Source: Glossina fuscipes (Eukaryota > Arthropoda > Insecta > Diptera > Glossinidae). From it: a stretch of 64,000 nt of DNA. Numbering within the stretch: position 1 is the stretch's first letter; every line of letters begins with the position of its first letter. The position numbers were made by a program, and so were the translations under genes. Below are positions 1-13,450 of the stretch, piece after piece. The DNA lies in the NCBI RefSeq assembly GCF_014805625.2, contig NW_023998415.1, forward strand, positions 2,428,273 through 2,492,272, read 5' to 3'. The notes under the pieces were generated by a model. It was given only the letters and a program-made list of their open reading frames with translations, was not told the origin of the DNA and did not search any database.

Positions 1-2984
1 AGTATCCAAAATAGAAAAATTTGAGATGTTTATCCCCATCTAGTTACTCCTATCCACGTGATACGCAGCAAGTTGCACACACAAGCACAGCTACCTCGTT
101 CATTTTCCCGCAATTCCCAAATAAGGAATGTGCCACCTCGAAAAGGTATATTTGTGTCCAAATTAACGTCGGACGCCTCATGTGAACATATCTGTTGCAT
201 CTGTTAATTTAAATCGTGCTTAAAATGCCTACAACACAACCGATCAGCGATATCAGCAGTATCATCCTTCAAAACTTTAGTTCATACGGCAAACGCCGGA
301 AGTGTGCTAAATAAATCATTGCGGCCACGAGGTTACATAATAAAAGAATTCAATTCTAAGGATAAAACCACCTACAACGACGCTTCCGACCACAAAAAAC
401 TGCTTTTTTCCTCAGTTGCTATCCAGTTGCTATCATTTACCAAAATGGTTCAAAATTGCGTCTATTTATCTGGAAGCGAAGAATGCGGAATATTCCTGTT
501 TGATGCATGTTCCATGTTTTCGGAATAAGTCGCCATATCACATCAAATGTCTTTCCGTCTTAATCCTTTGAATTCCTAAGTACTCCTAACGTTGAACTTA
601 TTCCCACTCGTGTCTAATTTCTATTTGACTTATTCCTACATTCCTGCAAATGAAGGCATTCGTGCTTATAAGAAACATGCATGCCTTATTTGTGACGTTG
701 CTGAGGCCTCATAGCATTGGGAAATCTCTAAATTTTGCCGGTTCCGAAACCAATTTTTCATATCAGGTTAGAATGCCGAACTGCTATTGTTCGACGACAC
801 TCCAAAATAAGACATTATATGTGGAACGATCGAAAAAGTAGTCCGATCGATCGAAAAGTAAGGACTAACAAAACACGGCAGTTTACTAAATTTCATCAAA
901 ATATCTCAAATATTTGTAAACTATATGTTGAACACCAGAGTAGAGTACATAGGATAAACATGAAAAGGACAGACGCACAATTTAGGAAATGTTGGAAACT
1001 TAATTTCATTGCGATATCAACGCGTCCATCATCACATCGATGTGACTACCCGGGTCTAGTCCTTCTGCATTTTGCTTCCATATTCCTAAACATAAAATGC
1101 TCTTCTAGAACACATGACTTAACTGAGCGATGAGTGTTTTGTTGACTTTAATTATGCGTTTATAGCAGCCTCAGAATATTTTTAAGAGCGGCAACGTCAC
1201 CAAGAAACTTATTCATAACACTATTTAACTGAGAATGATGAATAATAACATAATGTAGTTACAATACGTCCACTCAATAGAAGATTTTGCTGGAAAAAGC
1301 TTAAACATATGTACCTACGTCCTTCCGAAGTTATTAGGGAAAATTATCACGAGCACCAAAATCAGCAAAAAACAAAAAAACGAAAAAGCGAAAAAGACAA
1401 ACAAATTCAGAATTATCTTTGCCCACGCAAATATGTCGGCAAGTGTCGCCTTTATTAAAAACACTTGAGTTTAAAAAGAGAACAAAAAAATCTCAGTTAA
1501 ATTTAATGGAAAAATTACTTATGATGGGATTTCTTGAGCGGACATGTGTAATCCAGCGCAAACAACATACCAATAAAGCAGAGGTCAATGTAATCGCATT
1601 AAAATTACTTGACATGAAGGGCTTTTGTTTTGTATATAACCAACTTACGCACACACACACACATATATACGAGTTTGTCATTGATGTACTAATCAAAAAT
1701 AAAAAATTAAATATTTACCTTGAAACGCATTTCATCTATAGCGATCTCGTGTAGAATATAGCAAATTTCGAAAGCAAAGTCTATCCATTGCTTGACCTCT
1801 AGCATAGATCATATGCAAGTATGTGTGTAATGTGGCGTATAAGTTGCTATTTGTGGTCTACGTGCACCATACTAACTCCATAATTAACAATTTCCATAAG
1901 AAAAAAAGCAATTTAGAAAGGATTTGATGAGTTATCCTTGAAACTAATTTATGGCTTGAAAAGAATTGTCATATAAAAATCTATAGTGCATCCTGTCAAA
2001 TTTCTCTTGTCCCCCCTCTATCTACCTGAGGATTACAAATCAATTAATAAATCGAATATATACGGGTGGAGGTAGTACATGCATGCGAACGAAAAAAAAA
2101 AAAACAATCTACCGAATTTTCGAGACAATCATTTCTTTAATTAAAAAAGAAAAAAAAAAAAAAAAAAAAAAAAAAGAAACATAAGGTGGTAGTAGTCGAG
2201 ATCGACTCGTTCACTTAGGCCGCGTAGAACTGATGACGATAATCATAGATGTGGTCTTGAGCGTATAATGATAGCATACAATGTATAAGTTTAAAATACA
2301 AGTGAATTGATTGTAATAATAGTGAATACATACTATAACTATCATCGTAGCACCCACCACTTGCTTATGAACAAAAAAAAAAAGGCAAACCTTAACTAAA
2401 TTCAATTCATTGACCTCCATATCCGATACCCATTATTATATTGTATTAAGTGACAACGATATTAAAGGCAGTTTGTTTTTCTCTTGGGTTATTTTTTTTT
2501 CTTTTTTAATTATTATAATTAAATTGCTATTGTTATTGGTTTAAAATTTCAACTTTTATTTTCAATTTATATGCCAGATATAACTTTCGGTGTACGTTGC
2601 TCATCATCACCAAAACATTTGGAATTGGAGTTCAGGTGTATTGGTTCGCTAAGCATGCACTAAAAAAAAGCAATATTCGCTCTTCTCTATTTTTTCCCTC
2701 ATTTTTTATTGCATTATCGCGTCAATATTAAGCATTCATATTATTCGCGATACCAGCTGGTTTTTTTCACACTAAAATAATATGTAGCTTGCATTGTGAA
2801 AATCATTGCAAATTTATTGGTTTGTCTGTCTCACTTCGTTTTCTTTTTTCTTTTTTTTTTTAATCCAGACCATAGAGTATTAAGAGTTAATTTTATTAAT
2901 TTAAGGATTTTTTAAAGCTAAAAACTAATAGGCACGGTTTAGGGACAAAACAAGAGCACATGCTTCTCGATATGACTTGTCCTT
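1..2984. other. Non-coding AT-rich DNA
   Basis: No exon-like frame with splice sites was recognised. It holds a diverged family B piece, a CA run (about 1650) and A tracts (about 2090-2175). Confidence 0.6.
880..1100 (+). repeat. Diverged repeat family B fragment
   Basis: AAATTTCATCAAAATATCTC followed by a purine-rich GGACAGACGCAC stretch and TCTAGTCCTTCTGCATTTTG resembles the middle and distal parts of family B. Divergence is high, so this is tentative. Confidence 0.35.
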
Positions 2985-3077
2985 TTTTTATATCCATCAG
3001 CGAAGGATGAACGATGTATTCATCTTGTCAAAATGTTTGCAACGACGAGAAGGATCTTCATATACCCCAAAAAGTTT

Positions 3078-3115
<38 letters not shown>

Positions 3116-3447
3116 TTGATCAGCATGAAATTCTGAATCAATTTAAGCATGTTCGTCCGGCTGTCTGCCCAACTGTGTAGGGTACGTGGGAAACATTGTA
3201 CCATTAGCGAAAATGAAGATATCCCCTAAAAATTTGCAAAATAATTTGAAAATGATCGACATTTTTGAAAGGAGACACGCCCATGCGACAAAAACTCTTA
3301 TTTTGAAAATAGAAAAAATCGCCCAAATGCCCACTTCATGTTATAGAGCATGAAAATTTGTTCCTTTCCTTTCGTTTCGTGTCTTTTAGGATCACGGTAA
3401 TGGCTATAGAAAATTCCTTCAGGGTCAAAATTGATTTCCTCACTTGT
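2985..3447 (-). repeat. Repeat family A, copy 1
   Basis: Minus-oriented copy. The right end of the family appears as TATCCATCAGCGAAGGATG at 2991 and the left end as ATCACGGTAATGGCTATAG ... CACTTGTTT at about 3441. The body contains the TA microsatellite (3082-3114) and the CTGATCAAGAATATATA-like segment shared with the other copies. The family looks like a non-autonomous element with short inverted ends around ATACCCATCA. Confidence 0.7.
3082..3114. repeat. (TA)n microsatellite
   Basis: About 16 uninterrupted AT units, within repeat family A copy 1. Confidence 0.9.
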
Positions 3448-6400
3448 TTTTTTTTTTTTTTTTTTGATTATTGATTCTTTTATGGAAAGATAAGAACATC
3501 ACATCAAAATTATTGAATTTTTAAATTTCTGTTCTTTTTCCTTACCAGGTCAATAGAAGAGCTGTAGTAAGAAAAACACTTTAGCATCCTTTGCAGAAAA
3601 ATTTATCAACTCATGATTGCGTTGCAAGCAAAGTTTCATCCTTCGATGTCGTGCCAAGTTTGTTCGCTTAATTCGGCTCGACAAGAATTAATTTTTGTAT
3701 TCACGTGTCTTTCAATAGCAAAAAGTATTATTTTTCGGTGAAGCGTAGATGTGGAACTCTTTTCACATATATAAATTGTTTTTATGTGCTCTTTATTCAC
3801 GCAAGATTTCGATACAATTAATTCAAGTCAGTTTGATCAAATCAAATTATGTTCCGGATTCTTTCAGTCAAAGCTGCAGTAAATAAAACAAGGCAATTAT
3901 ATATGCTTGTACGCAAAAATTTCCCTTAAACACGCCTATTAATCACAAACGACATTTAATTTATAATACAGACCAAATATCATCAAACTCATCTATCTAT
4001 CTATAAGATGGCAACTAGTAAGAATGTTATAGCCCGCTAGTCCGACCATTAAATACGCCGCATAACTTTGCCTAGTACAATTCTTCATTTATTTTACGCG
4101 ATAACGTACACGTTCCGTAAACTTCCCTTTGCGAGCGTTTTTGAGATTGAGCTGGGCTACCATTGATTTGTAATATTTAGGATAGCATAAAATTTATTTA
4201 CAATTCTCAGGAGATGCAGGAGATTTGCAAATTATTCACAGCAGCTTATGTTTACAATGCCTCTAGTGGTCTTGTCCAAATATTTAAATATTATAATTCA
4301 ATTCTCTTGACTCAGCTGGCTTTCCCTTCCGCAGGTATACTACTTATACGCCCGTTTAATAAGCTGCTTATCAATATAAAATTTCATTTTCGTATTGACC
4401 CCTTTTCGCCAATCGCTAGCTGCATGAGACTACTTTAGCTTGTGACATCGGCAGGTAAATCACCGTGAACTTGCACATAACTTAACCTAAATTCTACGAA
4501 TTTCGTTCCCTAGATAATCGTACGCTTTTCATGTTTCATCAAATTTAGGAAATTTCATAACAATACCAAATATTACTTATTAGTAAACTGTTTCTATCTA
4601 ACGGTACGAATTTGGTACGATTACTTTCTATGTCAAGTTGTTACCGTGGACTACTTTTTATTAAAACATATCAAAAAAAAAAGCTTTTTTTATCATCAAA
4701 ACGGGGTAAACCCAATAGACTTAAACGATCCAAACTTACGTTTACAGTTGATTTTTATGCGAATCTACATTTGCCAACTACTTCTGAGCATGAACTATTA
4801 AAAATAAAATTATTATGCATTGTAAAGACTTACTTTGTGTCGAAAAAGTTCTATACGAGGGGCTGCGAAACATCGGTGTATGCGAACTAAATTTTTCACA
4901 TCTTTTTAGTGAGCCGACATACTTATTCTACTCAGGGACATTTGTCAAGAAATTTTGAAAGTTGCAAATTCTTTTTCAAAATAAAGCCTTATATTATGGC
5001 AAGTGATTGTAAAAAAGGTTCGATGCAATTCATGTTTAATAGGATTTGTCCTTGAACGAAAGCACGTTGTTATACCTAAGTTCATCACAGTATTTCAACA
5101 ATTCGGACCTGCACGATAAATACTAAAAGGCATGGACAGAGATCAGACAGATCGAAGATGCAGATAATGATTCTGAATCGATCGGGAAAATGTGAGATGA
5201 AAAGTCCTTCTGGGTGTCACATATTCGCGCAAACCCCATGCCATAACTAATATGTGCGGTATGAAAATATTTCAAATCGTTTTTAAGTTTAAGGTGCTGC
5301 ATATGAAAGATACCCAAATCAACCCAAACTGTACATGTGTAACCTTTATTGCACTGAAATTCAATCCAAAAAAAAAGAAAATTTTTTTTTCTTTTCTATT
5401 TAAACCACTGAAGCTTAACAAATTTATTTATTTATTGTTTAATTTTTAATTTATTATTAACGCTTTTTAGTTATTTTTATATCCATCATCGAATCATTGG
5501 ATTTGAAGGCATATTAATTTCGTCATTTTATAAGTAATATATAGATGCACGCATTATAGTAAATACAAGTATTTTTTATTAACATGAGAATCTAAACAGA
5601 ATCCTAATCAGATTTATCTAACCTTTCAATTTGTCAATTTCTTCGATTTCTTAAGATTAAAAAGAAATAGAAATAGAAAGCTAAAATGAAGGGCAAATAA
5701 ATTTAAAGATCAAATTTTTTCCACCGATCTACAGTGAATATGAAAACGATGTTTAAGCAAAATAATTCCAAAAATTTGATATAAATACGCTTCCACTCAT
5801 CCTTTTTTAACACGCCTATATTTAGAAAAAAAATTAAATAATGAGTCTGAAAGGTATAAAAAATTCTTCATAGTATGTATAGTATAAGTTTTTCTTGCTT
5901 GCTTTATTCACTTTATTCATTTTCTTGCGGTTTCGTATTCGTTCGCCTTACTTGTGCTCTTTTAGCTTATATTCACTTTTTATTAAGCCTTCCCATCATA
6001 GAAAAAAGACTTGCAATTCCTCTTATGGATATGTTTCGTCTGTCTGTCACCCCATTGAAGTCCCACAAAACCTATATAAAAAAAAAATAATAATAACTAT
6101 GAGTGAAATTATGAAATTTTAATTAGATGTCGTCATACATTATTGAATTTCAAATTATAAAAAAAAGAAAAAAAAAAATTAATAAAAAAATATATTAAAA
6201 ACAAATGAAATTGAATATCTAGGTATCTTTTGATACTTTGAAATCGAGAGCAGCTGCTTAGAGGAGATTTATGCACTTGCTATACTACACTGCCTACAAT
6301 AATATATATTTTCGCATCAGATTGGCATAATAATCTGATATCATATGAAAAAACGAAAAACAAATTTTAAATTTCCCAAAAATTTTGTATCCTTTAAAAA

Positions 6401-6682
6401 AGCTTTACTCAGCAGCAACATAAACGCTCTTTTTTTATTATCGCATTAGGTCTTGTAAATATTCATACTGCGTCGAGGAACGCATTGGGTACATCCCATG
6501 AGAATTATGTACTGTATATGATATATGTAGACTGTGTTGTAATGTGTCTTCTGTTCGTTCAGTTACTTCCTCGTTTAAGTTACAAAGTGTTGACTCGAAA
6601 ATTAAGCTCGGCTTCGAAAATCTACTTTACATTAACGTCCGAGATCGAGTTAGAATAGTTTTTCTAAAGTCGCCGTAAAACT
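3448..6682. other. Non-coding AT-rich DNA
   Basis: Only a family B fragment and homopolymer tracts are seen; no coding signal. Confidence 0.6.
5080..5265 (+). repeat. Repeat family B fragment
   Basis: GACAGAGATCAGACAGATCG, TCTGAATCGATCGGGAAAAT and AAGTCCTTCTGGGTGTCACA keep the order and spacing of the distal part of family B. The proximal part is absent. Confidence 0.5.
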
Positions 6683-7582
6683 AACAAGTAAGAAATTTAT
6701 ATTCGGTCGTGATCGAATCTCTTATACCCATCATCGTTATCCTAAAAAAGGTTAAAAATATTGGCAAGAACTAAATTTTCATACTCCATAATATTGAACA
6801 TGCGCGGCTGAATTTTGGATGGAACCCAAAGGAAAAAACACGGACAGCAAAAGTGTTTACAGTTTTTCTTGAAAGCGATATCTTCTTTAGTAACGGACGA
6901 ATATATATATTACAGATACTATACTGTCGCGCACACAGTTAGATAGACTAACAGGCGGGCAGATGGGCAGCTGGGCAGATGAACAGAAGAACTTGCATAG
7001 GTTTACTCTGAATTTGAAACTGGCCAAGGATTTATATACTCTGTGAGATTTTTACAGCTTGCCGCTGCGCGCTATAAAAATATTAAGGAAAAAATTAAAT
7101 TTTTGTACACTATCATAATAATTAGGCGTGGTCAACTTTTTCCTACTTTTGCACAAGCATTATAGCATCATCCATAGAATATGCTTTGAAATTTTAATAG
7201 ATTTATCTGTTGCACTTCACGAGTAATAAGCAACGAACAAATTTTTTACTCGTTTTGAAAAACAGAGGTCTTCTTAGCTTACGTAGCCTATCGTTCAACC
7301 GATTTTGCCCATTTTCAATACCAACTGGCGTGTAACAACTTTCAATGCTTGCGCTCAATTTAAAGTCGATAGCATCGTCTTTGGGGCCAGCAGAAAGTTT
7401 ACAGCACACATTGCAGAGACGGATAGACGTACAGACGGATGTACTTGAATCGATTTAGAATTTGATGCTGACCAAAAATATATATATGTACTATGTGGGG
7501 TCTCTGATGCTGTCCTCTGAGCGTTGCAAACGTTTTGACAAAATGAATATACCCATCCATCCTTCGGTGATGGATATGAAAG
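6683..7582 (+). repeat. Repeat family A, copy 2
   Basis: Starts AACAAGTAAGAAATTTATAT, then ATTCGGTCGTGATCGAAT and ATACCCATCATCG. It ends with GATGCTGACCAAAAATATAT, GTCTCTGATGCTGTC, GTTGCAAACGTTTTGACAAA and CCTTCGGTGATGGATATGAA. The middle seems to contain two partial copies (break near 7040-7100). Each shared block occurs in the same order in copies elsewhere in the window. Confidence 0.8.
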
Positions 7583-9051
7583 TAAGACACTCAGACATTT
7601 TCTGGTTTTTTCACCCTCCTTAAATGTTATATCTTAATTATGCTAACGCTTTGTCTGCCTATGTTCGTTAACGTTATCTTACAGATGGATGATGTTATGT
7701 TAAAAGCGTACGCGTACACATATATATGTGGCAGTAAATTTTGCCAGTAAACAGTGCAACCACATGTGTTATGTTGCAGTTGTTCTCTAGAATTCTTACC
7801 CTTATATATAGCTTGCTTTGATAAAAAGAATATCGGATATCGAGAAATTCGTTTAATGTGCAGTGGTGCGTAAGCTTTGTACGAAATTGTTTACCAGTAA
7901 AAGAGAGTGCGGAGAATCCTTTAAAATTAATATAAATATAATGTACCGAGAGGAAAAAGATAAGTTTATCTTAAAGACAAGCGACTCTTAATAAATTCAT
8001 TACTGTATGAGTATAGGGATGATCAGATGCATAGTTAGTAATTTCATATGAAGACATTGCCCGATGAACATATCTCACGATAAGTTTCAAATTAAAGAGT
8101 CGAAATTTGACTTTTCTGCCGCAAGCATAGGATGAGAACACAATCAATCGTGCATAGACAATTTCGCGGACAAAATCAATATTCAAAGTAAATCGAAACA
8201 AAATCTGTGAATATTAATTAAAAAGCATAACTGACTAAATGAATGTGGAAAATGTTTACTACTCACACATTCTTTCATATCCCACATACCGCCATGCGTT
8301 CTTAAATCATTTCTTAACCTGAGTTAATGTATAAAATATTTGCAAATGAAAACTTCAACATTCTTGTGAATGTTTATGTATGATGAGTGAGTAAGCGATT
8401 TTTTTTTTGTTTTTGTTATTGTTTTTTGCGTTGAATTTCTTTGAAAATCGAACAGTTGACGAACATTTAATTAAAAATGCGTGATGCATGCCACTTTTAA
8501 AGCAATTAACAGAGAAATAAATATTAAAAACAACGAAATAGAGAAAACGGGACGGAAAGAGCAAGAAAGAGAAAGAGAGAGCAGAGTAGACGCTCACATA
8601 GTCGGAGCTAAACAATTCCCCATTGTACGATGATTGCTACCAACACACATTAACTTGAAATTTATTATTTCCGCCAAATCTTTTACCTCACAGTCTACAC
8701 ATATTCATATCCCATGTAAAATTATTATTGTATTATATGTAGCATACAATATACTTTGTGTTAAAATTTTCAGAAATCAGTCAAAACATGGTTAAAAATA
8801 GCCAAAAAAAAAAAAAAAAAAAAATAGAAAGAAAGAAAGAGAAAGAGAAAAAAAAATGGCAACAACTGCGCAAGCGCAACTTGATTTAAAATGCGAAAAA
8901 AAATTCTCATACATATGAGAGGGTGTGCGCTCAACAGGAACGTTAGTTAGCAACTAAATTTACTCTAATATAAATTAAAAAAAAAAAAAACACCAAAAAG
9001 TCGCTTCATTTTCCGAAAACTTAGTAGTTAGATAGAGGGCTCACTCACATA

Positions 9052-9076
9052 CATATGCATATGCATATGCATATAC
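9052..9076. repeat. (CATATG)n tandem repeat
   Basis: About four hexamers of the palindromic unit CATATG/GCATAT. Confidence 0.8.
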
Positions 9077-11509
9077 AATAATCGTTAGTGGTGGTACCTT
9101 TTTTGTAGATAATTTCAGAGCACATGCATTTTTCTAAAGCACGGTCACGGTCTGTTGATCTTAGGCACACATAAATAGTTATAATGTATCCATGTATTGG
9201 AGTAACTCGTATATAATTTCATTTTATCTCTTTGTTTATTATTTTTTTATTTTACTTTAATTCTTTTCAAGTATAACCTTTCTTTTGTGCTTTGGCTTTT
9301 TTTTTTTTTTTAATTCAGAATTCACTTGTTGCAGTTCGCTTATCACAGGTTTTTATATATATCAGAAAAAGGCATCAAAAATGTGTTCTGCAAGTAATAA
9401 CTTTGAATTACTTTTACTTCGTTTTCATTTCTTCTAATCCCTTTTATTTTTCATTCAAAAGACGATCATCTAGACGTCGAAATTTATTTTACTACACAGC
9501 GCGCTCTTCCCTTTTATATAATTTTTGTTTTTTCGTGACTTTTTCTAATTAATGGAAAGTGTGCGATTCTCGATTGAAAATACTAATACGTTCGATTCCT
9601 TTACGATATTCACGGATTAAATGAATCGTTCATAAAATGTACATGGCATGTAAAAATGTTCCGAAGCTATTAAATAGAAAAATCATTATAAACGGTTTTC
9701 CCATTTCTTTTATGCCATCACTTGCCAGTGCTCAACACATGCTTAACACGACTGATATATATACCCTTCAGTTTTTTTAATGGATTTTGGTTTGACTTTT
9801 GTTTTGACTTCTGAATTGTAATTAAAATTCCACTTTCGAGGCAAAAAAAAAAGCAAATTGAACCGTGATGGCTGTATCAAGTCAGTAGTAATACGTGTGT
9901 TGAGTGAGTTTTAATTTAAAAAAACATGTAACGACAAACTTAAAAGATATGCTTAAGACTTGAGTCAAATCTCGAAGACTTTTAAAATGATTTCCGTCCA
10001 CTAATTTTGTGTTTTTCTCAACGATTGCATCTATCATTGATAGACACTGAATGTTAACTGCAACATTTCCTCGTTGTCTTAGGCGCCAAGTTAGTCAGCC
10101 TGGAGCACTTATATCTTGAACGATATTCCTATAAAGGGAGACATGAAATGAGGATATAAAAGAGCTTTTGTATATGTTCTGTAAAATTCAGTTAAGAAAA
10201 TCGTTATCAAATTTCGACCGAATCGACTTACACGCGGGAAATAAGAAACAATCAAATAATTTAATAATTAAAAGCTAAGCATTTTTATTTTTAGTTTCAA
10301 GTGTAAATTCGGGATATAGCCAAAGGAAACCAAAGGAAAGGATTCAAACCTCTATGTGGCAAATCCTACTTCTTTATACTCAGTATACTCAGTGCTCGTT
10401 CCCTACACTCTTTTTTACCATCCCCTGAACTGAGAAAAAGGAAAAGAAAAATTTACCCTGATTATCCACTTTTTATGAATCCTGGTTCATTCTATGGTTT
10501 TCGTTAATAGACTAAGATCAAATAAATGCCAAGTTTCGCTTAGCGGAACTAAATAAGCCGCTTTTGCCAACTTTCAACTAACTATTTCATACAACCGTTT
10601 GTACTACTCATCATCATCACATCACAACATTATTTTATATCGAATACAACCATAATTTCAAATTTTATAATACTTTAGTATTTAGTACGAAACATAATAA
10701 TAAGTATTTTAAAAAAAAAAGATATTTTGAAGCAAAACATTACAAAAACTGCTCGCATTCCTCGCATTATAAATATGGAGGGCCACATAGCAAATGCTCC
10801 AGCTTGACCAAGTGCAATATTATTCATATATGTTTTCGTTTAAAATTTTCGCTTATTAAAAAGGTAAAAAATAAGCGCAAAAGAAGAATGCAAGAAAAAA
10901 AGTTGTCAAAAACATTTTTTTAAGATTAATTATGCCGTGCAATAATTTTCAAAAACAAAAAGTGTCTGCGATTTTCAAAGGAAAATCAAGTGAGCATAAA
11001 CTAATTTTCCACTTTAGAAAAATTTATTTGAAAAACAATTTACAACATTTAAAAGTGATAATTGGAATATCCACAAAAATATTTATTCACTCTCGTAATA
11101 AAGAAAACACAGAAAAACCGGCATATATATACTCGCTCAAGCTTTGGACGAATTTTCCATAACCGCTACATTTACATATATATTAAATGAATTTCTTGAA
11201 AATATTCTCATACCGATCTTGGGTACTTTCTGCAAGCAACGAAACATTATATTTATTGGGGAGTATATCTAAAAATAATTACATATAGAATTAGATTTGA
11301 ACCAAAAAAAAAAACTATGAGAATTTTTGTGTACTTTATTTTTTATAAGGCATATGGTAAAAGTAAGCTAGCTACACGAAAAATTTCATTTCTTATAAAT
11401 TTTGTTTACTTGACTTTCCTCACTGTTCGAACAATTTTTTTCCTTTAATGATTGCTTTTATCATCTCACATGATGTCAATTTAGAAAATGTGATCCATCA
11501 AATAAAGCT

Positions 11510-11511
<2 letters not shown>

Positions 11512-11547
<36 letters not shown>

Positions 11548-11583
11548 CTCTCTCTCTCTTTCTCTCTTTCTCTCTTTCTCTCT
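11512..11583. repeat. (CT)n microsatellite
   Basis: About 70 nt of CT/TTTC dinucleotide-type repeat, pure in the first 30 nt and imperfect after. Confidence 0.93.
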
Positions 11584-12459
11584 GGCCGTTCGCTATTTGG
11601 AGAGAAAGATTAGGAGGATAATGTGCAGAAAAATATTATTGTATATCGATCGAGTCAAATCGGGTCAAATATTCTTGATAGTTTCTCGTGCTTTTTACGA
11701 ATGATATGAAAAATTGAATATAAACATGAGAAGAAGAAAAACTGAAATTGAAACTGAAATTAGGTCGTTAGAGGAAGAAAACTTTGTAGAGAAAATCGTA
11801 AAATTTTTATAATTATTGTGCTGTGGCATCTTTCATATGCACACGCTCTTCTCTAGCACATAAGAAAAAATTCCATAACATTTATACATATAATAAGAAT
11901 GCGTGTATCTATGTGTGTATCTATCTGTCTAAAGGAAAATGCGTGCGAAAGTGCAACAAAATTAGATGAAATATATTTATTAGATTCATACCCATTCCAA
12001 GCTAAGCAACTAAGCAAGCGGGTATAAATATGTTTATACATATGTATCTCTTTTGGTATCATGCTTTTAAAATGGAAAACATAAAAACTAGAGTATGCAA
12101 ATACACTTAGAGAAATGAAGAATGCAAAGAAAAACCGTATTGAAAATAATTTTCCTTTAAAAATATACTTTTAATAACATAAAATTATATCATTAGCTAA
12201 AAATTTAAACAATTTATGAGAAAATTTTAAACAAATTTCATAAACTGTTCCCTCATTCATTACTCCATAGTAATAGATGCTTGATCGTATCTTGAGCAAC
12301 GTCACCTATTGGTGAGAATGATTATCAATCAATGTACTTAACTGTTCAAATTCGATCATTTTGATCTTTCTCTCCATAAAATAATACATTTCCATTTGGT
12401 ATTATTGAGGTATTCAGTGTACATAGACGCTAACGCGTCTGAAACGCTCAAAGTTGCAT

Positions 12460-13450
12460 TTCCGACATTCATTGCTTTTGCTGTTTAACTTGAAGAAATC
12501 TGTTTCCGAGGCCCATGGAACACTTTTTGAAGCTTATAACGATGCCACTCCATCACATTCCAATTGTCAGTGTTGTCTTCAACGGTTTAAAAAGGGGTGA
12601 CCTTGATGTCAATGACAAAGAGCCACCTATAGGACTAAAATAAAGTTCGAAGACAATGAATTGCAAGACTTATTGAACAAAAACTTAGCTCCATCGAACA
12701 GCTTAAGAGTTAACTGCTTCTAGACGTTTACATGTGAGGAGTGACAATGGCTCCTATACGTGTTAACTGAATATGCCATTTCGAACTGTTTCGACATTAG
12801 AGTTTGATTGCTTGCCAAACGAAAAAAGAGTAGCTTGCTGTGCTGTATTGTGACTAGCGATGAAAATTGGAACTACTATAACAAAACCAAGCGCAAACAG
12901 TCATGGGTTAGTCAAGGAGGGCCATCCACATCTCCGCCGAAGCGGAATATTCATGACCATAAAGTTTTGCGGTGCATACGGGCCGATCAGCAAGATGTAG
13001 TGTATTACGAGCTGCTAAAATCACAGTAAACTGTTACTCTAGACATCTACTGACGCCAATTGAATAAATTGAACGTTGTATTATTTTAAAAAAGAACAGC
13101 GATAAAGGCTAACACAAGCAAAGTTAACCCCTTGCAAGGCAACACTCGGCCACAGGTTGCCGGTTAAGTTGTCGAGGATACACTGTTGCAGCTCGAATGG
13201 GAAATTACGCAGCATCCAACTTAGAGCCTGCTGATTATCATTTATTCAGATCGATGCAACATGGCTTGGCTGACAAGGGGGTTTCGAAGTGCGGAAAATG
13301 TACGAAAAAACCAATATCGTTCTTTTCACATGATATCGCCATGTTGCCAGAAGGATCGGAAAATGTTTTAGTTTTATATTGTACCAATTTTTCGCAACGT
13401 ATATCTTTCTCAAATGAAAAGATGACCAAGACACATAGATGCAAGAACAT
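12460..13450 (+). pseudogene. Decayed mariner (DD34D) transposase
   Basis: Fragments of a mariner transposase in several frames and in the right order: an HTH-side part around 12480-12660 (QRFKKG, then KFEDNELQDLL), a catalytic part at 12808-13029 with IVTSDENWNYYNKTKRKQSW, GGPSTSPPKRNIH and VVYYELLK, and a C-terminal part at about 13180-13410 with LEWEITQHP, ADYHLFRSMQHGLADK and FFSHDIAMLPE. In intact relatives the first catalytic Asp is in V(T)GDE; here the Gly has become Ser (SDE). Several stops and frameshifts separate the pieces, so no functional enzyme is made. Terminal inverted repeats were not located. Confidence 0.88.

Larger units (their letters stand above)
7583..12459. other. Non-coding AT-rich DNA
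   Basis: Microsatellites at 9052-9076 and 11512-11583 and many A/T tracts; no gene or RNA gene recognised. Confidence 0.6.
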
